Source: Ramlibacter tataouinensis (GTDB lineage: Bacteria > Pseudomonadota > Gammaproteobacteria > Burkholderiales > Burkholderiaceae_C). Taken from it: DNA of 48,592 bases. The DNA is taken from the NCBI GenBank assembly GCA_002427815.1, contig DIZF01000019.1, forward strand, positions 110,275 through 158,866. The letters run 5' to 3'. Numbering within the stretch: the stretch's first letter is position 1; each line of letters begins with the position of its first letter. This document shows positions 24,569-31,923 of this stretch, piece by piece. Under the pieces are notes generated by a model that saw only the letters and a list, made by a program, of their open reading frames with translations, was not told the origin of the DNA and made no database searches. A program made the translations under genes and the position numbers.

Positions 24569-25828
24569 CTAGGTTGATGCCGCCGCCTGCGCCTGAGCCG
24601 GCGAACGCGCGAGCTGCAGTGCGCATTCCTGCTGGAGTAACTCGTCAACCTCGGAGGCAGAAAAGCCGAACTCGGCGAGTACCTGCCGTGTGTGTTCTCC
24701 AAGTCGAGGCGCGGCCGTGGTTGCCGGCGCGTTGCGCCCATCGAAATGCAGCGGCAGGCCGATCATGGGGCGCCGGCCTCCATCGGCGGTATCAGCGTCG
24801 ACGACGATGTCCATGGCTCGGGCCTGCGGATGCGACAGCGCCTCGGCCACCGATTGGACCGGTCCAACGGGCACTCCGGCCGCGCTCAGGAGCGTTTCCC
24901 ATTGAGCGCGAGTGCGATGGGCCAGCGCCGCGTTGAGGCATTCGGTGAGATCGGCCCGATGTTGCAGCCGGGCCCGCGATGAGCTGAAACGTGGATCGGT
25001 GCTCCACTCGGGGTGCCCGACGACCTGGGTGATCCGCAACCAGTTCGCCTCATTGGCGCCGCCAATGGCGATCTCGCCATCGGAGCACTTGAAGGTCTGG
25101 TACGGCGCGACGATCGGATGGGCGGTCCCCAGGCGCTGGGGCACTTCGCCGGACGAGAAGAACAGGGCCGCGTACCAATACAACTGCTGCATCGACGCCT
25201 GCAGCAGCGACGTTTCCACATGCTGGCCGCGCCCCGTGCGCAGCACATGGATATAGGCGCCCAGTACGCCAAGCGCCCCAAGAATCCCGGCGTTGACGTC
25301 GGCAATGGATATCCCCGGCTTGACCGGTGGTCGCCCGGGTTCCCCGGTCACGCTGATCAGCCCGCAGAAAGCTTGCAGGATGAGGTCGAACCCGCCGCGC
25401 TCGGCCAGGGGACCGCGGCTACCGTATCCGGTGATGCTGCAATAGATCAGCCTCGGATTGAGCTTGCGAAGGCTGTCGGCCCCCAGCCCAAGCCCTTCCA
25501 GGGTGCCCGGGCGGAAGTTCTCGGTCAGCACATCGGCATTTGCCACCATGCGGCGAAGCGATTCGCACCCTTGCTCGGTTTTCAAGTTGATCGCTATCGA
25601 GCGCTTCCCTCGATTCAGGACCTCAAATTGGGCCGACATGTCGCCGGCGCCCTTGCTGTTGAACGCGCGCGCGTCATCGCCGCCAGGAAACTTCTCCACC
25701 TTGATCACATCCGCACCCAGGTCCGCGAGCATGAGGCCCGCTACCGGGCCGGCCATGACTTGCGCAAGCTCCAGCACCCGTACGCCCTTCAGGGGCAACC
25801 ATCCCGGCGATGCCGCGTCATTTTTCAT
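24569..25828 (-). CDS. CaiB/BaiF family CoA-transferase
   Basis: A 419-residue class III CoA-transferase. It opens with LKGVRVLELAQVMAGPVAG and LMLADLGADVIKVEKFPGGD, then RSIAINLKTEQG and LTENFRPGTLEGLGLG. The catalytic Asp that forms the aspartyl-CoA anhydride is Asp177 in GISIADVNAG. It starts divergently from a LysR gene 100 bases away, with a good palindrome in between, and is followed by a crotonase gene. Together they should activate a carboxylic acid by CoA transfer and process the thioester; the acid is unknown. Confidence 0.92.
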   Translation of the reverse strand: MKNDAASPGWLPLKGVRVLELAQVMAGPVAGLMLADLGADVIKVEKFPGGDDARAFNSKGAGDMSAQFEVLNRGKRSIAINLKTEQGCESLRRMVANADVLTENFRPGTLEGLGLGADSLRKLNPRLIYCSITGYGSRGPLAERGGFDLILQAFCGLISVTGEPGRPPVKPGISIADVNAGILGALGVLGAYIHVLRTGRGQHVETSLLQASMQQLYWYAALFFSSGEVPQRLGTAHPIVAPYQTFKCSDGEIAIGGANEANWLRITQVVGHPEWSTDPRFSSSRARLQHRADLTECLNAALAHRTRAQWETLLSAAGVPVGPVQSVAEALSHPQARAMDIVVDADTADGGRRPMIGLPLHFDGRNAPATTAAPRLGEHTRQVLAEFGFSASEVDELLQQECALQLARSPAQAQAAAST

Positions 25829-25881
25829 ATCGAAAGATCGTAGTGAACAGCGCCAACCTGGGGAAATACGGGTTCACGCTA

Positions 25882-25906
25882 AGGCTATCGCCAGTTACGA
25901 TAGCCT
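25882..25906. promoter_or_regulatory. LysR-type operator candidate
   Basis: AGGCTATCG and CGATAGCCT are perfect 9-bp arms separated by 7 bases, and the centre fits the LysR T-N11-A rule (T25888, A25900). It lies 22 bases before the LysR start and 53 bases before the CoA-transferase start, where an activator/repressor site is expected. Confidence 0.65.
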
Positions 25907-25928
25907 GCGCTCAGCAAATGGATTGGCC

Positions 25929-26852
25929 ATGGACTCCCGTCGCATCAAGAATTTCGTCACCGTCGTTGAGACCGGCAGCATCGCGCGCGCGGCGCAGGTC
26001 TTGCATATCGCTCAACCTGCGCTGAGCGTGCAGATGCGGCGGATGGAGAGCCTGGTAGGCTGTCAATTGCTGAGCCGCAGTTCGCGTGGCGTAGTGCCTA
26101 CGGCTACCGGCATCGAATTCTGTCGACGTGCCAAGGAAACCCTGAAGATGCTCGAAGCGCTGCGAGCAATCGGACAGGAACAGGCCTCATCGCCGTCCGG
26201 TCATGTTGTGATCGGCACAGCGGCCAGCGCAGCCAACATGATCGCCGTGCCATTGGTCAACGCGGTACGAGAGCGATACCCGGCGATCACCTTGGGGTTG
26301 CTGGAGAGTCCCAGCGTCTACATCGCCGAGCTCCTGCTGCGCGGTCGTCTCGATATCGCCGTGATGTTCGACGAGAACTTGTTCACGGGCATGCAAGTCC
26401 TGCCGGTGATCGAGGAGGACCTGTTCGTCATCGGCCTGGAGGCAAAGGGCGAGGAAATCGACCTGCAACGCCTCGACGGCGTGCGTCTGGTGATGCCGGC
26501 CCGGCCCAACAGCGTTCGCACCCTGCTGGATCGGGCTTGCGCTGATCGGGGGATTACGCCAGAGGTTGTGACCGAGGTTTCCTCGCCTTATACGATGGTG
26601 CAGCTTGTCCGTGCCGGCATCGGCGCCACCGTGCTGCCATGGTCGATGCTCGGCGCCCTGCAACCGTCGGACTTGCCCATCGCGCGGATCACGAATCCTG
26701 TGCTGACCCGATCGATCTCTGTGGCCACGGCGCTCGACGCACCACAGTCGCCCCACCTGATCGCGGTCAAGAGTCTGCTGGTGGATCTGTTGGGGCAACA
26801 GGCTTCCAGCAGCCAAGGCGAAGGCGTCCGGCTCAAGCCGCCCTGCGACTGA
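25929..26852 (+). CDS. LysR family transcriptional regulator
   Basis: A 307-residue LysR protein. The HTH is at residues 1-60 (RIKNFVTVVETGSIARAAQV, LHIAQPALSVQMRRME), and the effector domain from about 90 (GHVVIGTAASAANMIAVPLV). It resembles the CynR/Nac-type branch. It is divergent from the CoA-transferase/crotonase operon and shares the palindromic spacer, so it probably controls that operon and itself. The inducer is unknown. Confidence 0.9.
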   Translation: MDSRRIKNFVTVVETGSIARAAQVLHIAQPALSVQMRRMESLVGCQLLSRSSRGVVPTATGIEFCRRAKETLKMLEALRAIGQEQASSPSGHVVIGTAASAANMIAVPLVNAVRERYPAITLGLLESPSVYIAELLLRGRLDIAVMFDENLFTGMQVLPVIEEDLFVIGLEAKGEEIDLQRLDGVRLVMPARPNSVRTLLDRACADRGITPEVVTEVSSPYTMVQLVRAGIGATVLPWSMLGALQPSDLPIARITNPVLTRSISVATALDAPQSPHLIAVKSLLVDLLGQQASSSQGEGVRLKPPCD

Positions 26853-26917
26853 GGCCAGGACAAGCACCGGCCCCGCGGGGTCGCGATCCGCCCGCTCTGG
26901 TCGATGTAATCGCGCGG

Positions 26918-27267
26918 ATGGCGCATGATCCGGGTCCCGCGCACGAAGCGGCGCAGGCTGCCGCCCGGCGCAGCTACGGCAAGCTGGTGGCCTTCCTGGC
27001 CGCGCGAACCCGCGACGTGGCGTTCGCGCGCCGCTGATGCTGCAGACCGTGCTGGGTTTCGACGCGGCCGCGATCGCATCGGCCTTCCTGGTCTCGCCCG
27101 CCACCATGGGCCAGCGACTGGTGCGCGCCAAGAGCCGCATCCGGCAGGCGGGGATTCCGTTTCGCATTCCCGGCCGGGCCGCCCTGCGCGAGCGGCTGGA
27201 CGGCGTGCTCGACGCCATCTATGCCGCTTACGCGGAAGGCTGGACGGACGCCGCCGGCACCGACGCG
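26918..27267 (+). pseudogene. Remnant of an ECF sigma factor (DUF6596 type)
   Basis: Two pieces of a sigma factor of the RpoE/DUF6596 group are fused out of frame. The first frame reads ARRSYGKLVAFLAARTRDVA, the start of region 2, and then stops. The next frame continues with LMLQTVLGFDAAAIASAFLV, MGQRLVRAKSRIRQAGIPF and LDAIYAAYAEGW, belonging to region 4 and the DUF6596 extension. The whole middle between them and the C-terminal half are missing. The right edge abuts excalibur-like debris. Not expected to be functional. Confidence 0.7.
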
Positions 27268-27400
27268 CTAGTTGCACAACTGCTGCTCGCAAGGAACGCC
27301 ATCCCTGTTCCCGTCCATCTTCGGCCATAGATGGGCACGACGTCCTCCCAAAGCCGCGGGCAAGGGTACGACGGGCAGGGGAACAGACCGGGGAACGGAC
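27268..27400 (-). pseudogene. Degenerate excalibur-domain fragment
   Basis: The minus strand ends in KMDGNRDGVPCEQQLCN plus stop, almost the same as the C-terminus of the intact cold-shock/excalibur gene at 35381-35947, and the DNA matches for about 37 bases at its 3' end. Further upstream a shifted frame gives Cys and CysPro spacing like the intact domain, suggesting a frameshift. The N-terminal cold-shock part is absent. Downstream of it on the plus strand, to 27560, I see no gene. Confidence 0.55.
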
Positions 27401-27560
27401 GTGTACTCCAAACGCCCCGTTCCAGCAATCATGCGGTCCAGACAGCCTTGTTCAACCTCCTCCGGGGACAAATCGGGGTTTCCACGCTCGCCGCGCGCCC
27501 CTGGCCACGACGTGCGCTGCGAGCACGCCGCCGATGACGGTGAGGTCGACCTCTGGGGAG

Positions 27561-28472
27561 TCAGTGTCCCAGTGCTGGCGCTGGCTCTCGAAAAGCTGTC
27601 GGTGTACAGCCTTCCATCTGCCGAAACCGGCGCGAAAAATACGCCTCGTCGCTGAAACCGCATTGGTCCGCGATCTCGGCAACGCGCAAGGTGCTGTTGA
27701 GTAACAGTGCTTTGGCCGCCTCCATGCGCAGGCCGGTCAATAAGTCGACAAACGACTTCCCGAACTCCCGCTTGAGCAAATGTGAAAGGTAATTCGGCGA
27801 AAGACACGCCGCGTTCGCCAAGTCTTCCAGCATCAGCCGGCGCATGTAGTTGTCACGAAGAAATTTGTCGATGCGCTTGACGGCGGCGCTGCGTGACATG
27901 CGGGTCTGCTGCTCGGCCGCGGATTGCTCGAAGCGGCTCGCGTACTTGCGGCACACCAAGCCAATCAAGGCCAGCATATGCGAGCGAATCAGTTCCATCG
28001 AGAAGAACTCCCGGGCCATGTTCTCGGCCAGCATGGCCTCGCAGAGGGAGACGGTCTTCGCCATCTCGGCAGCATCGAGCTGGAAATCGAGCGAGTCCTG
28101 GAACTGGAACGGCGCCAGTTCCGGCGCACGTTGCAGGGGAATGTCTTCAAGCTCCAGCGGACCCGCGTCAAGGTCATTGCGCAGGAACTTCAGCCCGAAG
28201 CTCAGTACATAATATTTCGAGCCCGGCAGATGGGAGACGTAATGAAGGCGGTCCGGCAGGATGAAAGACAGTACTCCCGGCGCCAACGGCCGCGTGGACG
28301 CGCCGAGATGCATCTGCGCGGGGCCTTCCAGATGCACGTGAATCTGGAAATAGTCATGCCGATGCAGCCGCCGCTCCGACCGTGGCGAGCCCTCGCGACG
28401 CACGTCGAAATCGGAGTGCGCGCACAGTTGCGACATCGAATAGGTGGTGAAGGTCAGAAGGCGGGAACTCAC
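27561..28472 (-). CDS. AraC family transcriptional regulator
   Basis: A 303-residue AraC/XylS regulator. Residues of about 25-120 form a cupin sensor (LHRHDYFQIHVHLEGPAQMH). The C-terminal 100 residues carry two HTH motifs (MLEDLANAACLSPNYLSHLL and LRVAEIADQCGFSDEAYFSR, then FRQMEGCTPTAFR). It lies 74 bases downstream of the TctC gene on the same strand, at the end of the RraA/dehydrogenase/TctC operon, so it may regulate that operon. No operator was identified. Confidence 0.9.
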   Translation of the reverse strand: MSSRLLTFTTYSMSQLCAHSDFDVRREGSPRSERRLHRHDYFQIHVHLEGPAQMHLGASTRPLAPGVLSFILPDRLHYVSHLPGSKYYVLSFGLKFLRNDLDAGPLELEDIPLQRAPELAPFQFQDSLDFQLDAAEMAKTVSLCEAMLAENMAREFFSMELIRSHMLALIGLVCRKYASRFEQSAAEQQTRMSRSAAVKRIDKFLRDNYMRRLMLEDLANAACLSPNYLSHLLKREFGKSFVDLLTGLRMEAAKALLLNSTLRVAEIADQCGFSDEAYFSRRFRQMEGCTPTAFREPAPALGH

Positions 28473-28546
28473 GCGTCGATTCTACGAAGCCGCCAGGGCC
28501 GCGCAAATTCGGGTTTACGCCTCCGGTTCCCGCCTGCAGCTGCCTT

Positions 28547-29527
28547 TCACTCGGACTTGATCATGCCCTCGGCATATAGCTTCGCCCACCGGGCGGATTC
28601 GCCATTGAGGTAAGCGCGGTATTCAGCCGGCTTCCAGTGACCCGGCACCGCGCCGAGGAAGGCGATGCGCTCGCGGACGCTGTCGGTGCGCAGGCCGTCG
28701 AGCAGTGCGGTGGAGATGCGTTCGATGATCGGCGCTGGCGTGCCGGCCGGCGCCATCAAACCAAAGATCGCCAGCAGGCTGTAGCCGGGGTAGCCGCTTT
28801 CGGCCACGGTTGGAATTTCCGGACTGCTCGGCCAGCGTTGGGCCGACGTGACAGCGAGCGCTCTCGCCTTGCCGAGCTTGGCGTTCGCCAGACCAGTGAC
28901 CAAGCCGTCGAACATGACGGGCAGCCGGCCGGCGAGGAAGTCAGTCTGCGCCAGTCCTGTCCCCCGGTAAGGAATGTGGGTCATTGGCGCGCTCGCCATG
29001 GCGCTCAACAGCACACCCCCCAGGTGGCTCACCGTGTTGACGCCCGCCGAACCATAGCTGATCGCCGCCGGGTTGGCCCGCGCATAGGCAACGAGCTCTG
29101 CGACCGACTTGACCGGGAGCGACGGATGCACCACCAGCACGTTGGGCGCGCTCGCGATCAGGCCGATCGGCGTGAAGTCCTTCTCAATGCTGTAGCCGGC
29201 GTTCTTGTCGACGATGGGGTTGATGATGTCGGAGGTCGCGTTCACCAGCAGCGTATAGCCGTCCGGCGGCGACTTGGCGACCATGCGCGAGGCGATGGTC
29301 CCGCCGGCGCCGGCGTGGTTTTCCACGACCACCGCTTTGCCCAGGCGGTCGGACAGAATCTGCGCGGCGATGCGGGCCGACGAATCCACAGGGCCGCCGG
29401 GCGCGAAGCCGAGAATGATCTTGATGGGGCGTTCAGGCCAGCTGTCTGCTGTCGCAGCGCTGGCGCCGAAGGCGCCAGTCATCACCAGGCAGGTCGAGAG
29501 CAGCACGCGTTTGAGGATGTGTTTCAT
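28547..29527 (-). CDS. Tripartite tricarboxylate transporter receptor (TctC/Bug family)
   Basis: A 326-residue Bug-family periplasmic receptor with a Sec signal peptide (cleavage near ASAATADSWP). Hallmarks are RPIKIILGFAPGGPVDSSAR, VVVENHAGAGGTIAS and ADGYTLL-like PPDGYTLLV, the latter two lining the carboxylate pocket. No TctA/TctB membrane genes are nearby, as is common for the expanded Bug receptors of Burkholderiales. Its start overlaps the stop of the 2-hydroxyacid dehydrogenase gene, so a hydroxy or keto acid ligand is plausible. Confidence 0.9.
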   Translation of the reverse strand: MKHILKRVLLSTCLVMTGAFGASAATADSWPERPIKIILGFAPGGPVDSSARIAAQILSDRLGKAVVVENHAGAGGTIASRMVAKSPPDGYTLLVNATSDIINPIVDKNAGYSIEKDFTPIGLIASAPNVLVVHPSLPVKSVAELVAYARANPAAISYGSAGVNTVSHLGGVLLSAMASAPMTHIPYRGTGLAQTDFLAGRLPVMFDGLVTGLANAKLGKARALAVTSAQRWPSSPEIPTVAESGYPGYSLLAIFGLMAPAGTPAPIIERISTALLDGLRTDSVRERIAFLGAVPGHWKPAEYRAYLNGESARWAKLYAEGMIKSE

Positions 29528-30513
29528 TGTGGAGGTCTCCGTTGATTTGCAGCGATGACAGCGGGGTTGCAGACGTTCACAGGGTTTCCCTGTGCATACG
29601 CGACGATCTGGTCAAAGGTATTGCCGAACGCAAACTCGTGGCTGTCGCGTTCCACATAGCCCAGGTGCGGCGTACACAGGGCGTTGTCCATGGCCAGCAG
29701 CGGATACGCGGCTGGCGCGGGCTCCGTCTCGTACACATCGACCGCGGCCTTGCCTGGGCGGCCGGCTTGCAGGGCCTGTTCGAGAGCGCCTGGCGAAACG
29801 AGTTCGGCCCGGCTTGTGTTGACGAACAAAGCAGTGGCCTTCATGCGCGCCAGATCTTCGGGTCCGATCATGTGGCGCGTCTCGCTGGAATAGCGGACGT
29901 GGACCGACAGCACGTCGGCGCGGGCAAAGAATTCCTCCGGGCTCGTGGCGATCGCATAGCCATCGGCGCGCGCTTTGGCCAGCGTTGTCTGTCGGCCCCA
30001 CACAAGCACGTCCATGCCAAACGCCTTGCCGTAGCCGGCGACAATCGAACCCAGGCGGCCATAGCCGAACACCCCGAGCACGCGTCCGCGCAAGCCGATG
30101 CCGAGCGAGGACTGCCAGCCTCCTCCTTTCAGCGTCTGCGCCTCGTGGCAGATGTTGCGCAGTGAGGCAATTACCAGACCCCAGGTCAGTTCGGCTGTGG
30201 CATACGAAGGCCGGGTGGAGGATATGGCCGAGACCAGGATGCCCAGCCGCGTGCAGGTGTCGAGATCGATATGCTCGGTGTGCCCGCTCTGGCTGATGAA
30301 CTTCAATCGCGGCAGCCGCGTCAGCAGCGCCGCGTTCATGCGCGTGCGGCCGCGCAGCAGCACCAGCGCCTCGGTGTCCCGCAACCGATGGGCCAGCACG
30401 GCCGCGTCGTCCGTGTGGTCGGTCCAAATGGTGACCTCATGGCCCGCGAGCCGGTCATAGCAGCCCAGCTTGTGGATGGCGTGCTGATAGTCGTCGAGGA
30501 TGGCGATCTTCAT
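29524..30513 (-). CDS. D-2-hydroxyacid dehydrogenase family protein
   Basis: A 329-residue NAD-dependent D-isomer 2-hydroxyacid dehydrogenase. GYGRLG (150-155) binds NAD; catalytic residues fit Arg235 (NTSRAELV), Glu264 (YETEPA) and His283 (TPHLGYVERD). It interconverts 2-keto and D-2-hydroxy acids, or acts like a phosphoglycerate dehydrogenase. It is encoded 17 bases after the RraA-like gene and overlaps the TctC receptor gene; together they may handle uptake and oxidation of a hydroxy acid followed by aldol cleavage. The ATG at 30513 is chosen because the family N-terminus KIAILDDYQ starts there. Confidence 0.9.
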   Translation of the reverse strand: MKIAILDDYQHAIHKLGCYDRLAGHEVTIWTDHTDDAAVLAHRLRDTEALVLLRGRTRMNAALLTRLPRLKFISQSGHTEHIDLDTCTRLGILVSAISSTRPSYATAELTWGLVIASLRNICHEAQTLKGGGWQSSLGIGLRGRVLGVFGYGRLGSIVAGYGKAFGMDVLVWGRQTTLAKARADGYAIATSPEEFFARADVLSVHVRYSSETRHMIGPEDLARMKATALFVNTSRAELVSPGALEQALQAGRPGKAAVDVYETEPAPAAYPLLAMDNALCTPHLGYVERDSHEFAFGNTFDQIVAYAQGNPVNVCNPAVIAANQRRPPQ

Positions 30514-30530
30514 GCGATGCAAGCTCTCTC

Positions 30531-31259
30531 TCAGGCGTTGCCCGGGAGATCCGCCACCGGAGTGCCGGCATCGATGAGCTTGCACTTGCGGTCTTCGGCC
30601 GCCGACTTCTTGCGGCACAGTTCCAGGACTTCAGCCGCGCGCGCGCGCGGGATGAAGCAGACGCCGCTGTCGTCAGCCAGCACGATGTCGCCCGGTGAGA
30701 CGCGGATGCCGCCGATCTGGATGTCGCCGTTGATCTCGACGGTCTCGATGCGCCACTTGCCCGTGAGCGGCGTGATCTCGAGGGCCCACAGCGGATAATC
30801 CACACTGCGCGAGTGCGCGATGTCGCGGATGCCGCCAAAAACGATGGCCCCGGCCTCCCCCTGCCGCTTGCCGGTCTGTGCCGAAATGCCGCCCATGTTC
30901 GAGACACCGGGCACGCCATCGATGACGAGAACGTCCCCGGGAAGCGCAAGATTGTGCGCTTCGAATTCGGCCATCTTGTTGACGTGGGCCCGCGCGGTTT
31001 CGTAAGTGTGTTCGCGCTGCACGATGTTGCGCACCGTAAGCGCAGTGCCGACGATGCAGCGGCCAGGTATGGTTGGTTTCAGCGTTGATGCGCCGACGAT
31101 GCCGGTGATGCCGAGTTCGTCGAGGATGTCCGACACTACGCCGCTCACATCCCCGAGCGCCTGGAATCCTTCGATCAAACCCGCTTCTGCCCTCGGCACT
31201 CGCATCATCCGAATACGCTCGCGAGCGATCTTGCCAGTCAGTTTCATTTCAGTCGTCAT
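30531..31259 (-). CDS. RraA-like 4-hydroxy-4-methyl-2-oxoglutarate aldolase family protein
   Basis: A 242-residue RraA/HMG aldolase-fold protein. The metal/substrate motif GGIRDIAHS gives Arg145 and Asp146, preceded by VGTALTV and LALPGDVLVIDG; the C-terminal VSPGDIVLADDSGVCFIPR is also typical. Aldolases of this family cleave 4-hydroxy-2-oxoacids to pyruvate and a second oxo acid. First gene of the operon with 2-hydroxyacid dehydrogenase, TctC and probably AraC. A start three codons earlier (31268) is possible. Unlike the other RraA-type gene at 40465, this copy is complete. Confidence 0.88.
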   Translation of the reverse strand: MTTEMKLTGKIARERIRMMRVPRAEAGLIEGFQALGDVSGVVSDILDELGITGIVGASTLKPTIPGRCIVGTALTVRNIVQREHTYETARAHVNKMAEFEAHNLALPGDVLVIDGVPGVSNMGGISAQTGKRQGEAGAIVFGGIRDIAHSRSVDYPLWALEITPLTGKWRIETVEINGDIQIGGIRVSPGDIVLADDSGVCFIPRARAAEVLELCRKKSAAEDRKCKLIDAGTPVADLPGNA

Positions 31260-31452
31260 GGGTCCCATGAGCCGATTTTGGCCAACGATAGTGGCGTCGC
31301 CGGGACTCCGCTAGGACGAATCAGCGATTCTCCTGGAGCTTGGTGTGCTCGTTCACAGCAGCACGGCGAAGACCCGGGGCAGGACAGACAGCCTGGGAAT
31401 TGCGGCCATGCGATCGGTCACCTTCGAGCCCGACGGCAGCTGGCGCTTTCGA

Positions 31453-31827
31453 TCAGCGCCAAGTCGTCGCGTCGATCTTCCTGATCAGATCCGACAGCGG
31501 AGCGCCCTTGGATACACCGGGGCGCCCGCCGACCTGCCCATCCAGATCCCTGGCTTCTTCCGGCGACACGAGTGCCGTGAGGTAGATGAGCGGGATGCTC
31601 GCTGTGTCTGCATCCTTGGCCAGGGCAGCCGCCACATCGCCCCCAGTCATCTCGGGCATGTCGATGTCACACAGGATCAACTCGGGCAGTTCCCGCCGCG
31701 CCAACGCCACGGCCTGGCGCGGGTCGACCGTTGAAACCACGTCATAGTGCCTGGCCAGCTTGGTCATCAGGTAACTGACCACGGCGGCGTCATCATCGAT
31801 CAACAGGATTCTCTTCTTGGCGGTCAC
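31453..31827 (-). CDS. Single-domain response regulator
   Basis: A 124-residue receiver domain with no output domain. The acidic pocket is DDD at residues 11-13, the phosphorylation Asp is Asp54 in LILCDIDMPEMTG, and Thr is in YLTAL. The usual Lys-Pro is replaced by VSKG. I choose the GTG at 31827 because GGAG lies 6 bases upstream and the receiver begins there; longer forms from 31911 exist. It is encoded 96 bases downstream of the hybrid kinase gene, so it likely accepts phosphate from that kinase or its Hpt domain. Confidence 0.85.
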   Translation of the reverse strand: MTAKKRILLIDDDAAVVSYLMTKLARHYDVVSTVDPRQAVALARRELPELILCDIDMPEMTGGDVAAALAKDADTASIPLIYLTALVSPEEARDLDGQVGGRPGVSKGAPLSDLIRKIDATTWR

Positions 31828-31923
31828 GGCGTTCTCCAGTTCTGTATGGCAGCGATTTCGATAGTTCCCGCACCCGGCCCACTCGCTGATCGGCCCAAGA
31901 GCTTCCTCCACCTTGCAGGCGGC

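Noticed and set aside
27401..27560. Short minus-strand peptide containing DLSPEEVEQGCLDRMIAG
   Set aside because: It reads like protein for about 20 residues, but has no start, no family match and lies in decayed DNA, so no gene is called.
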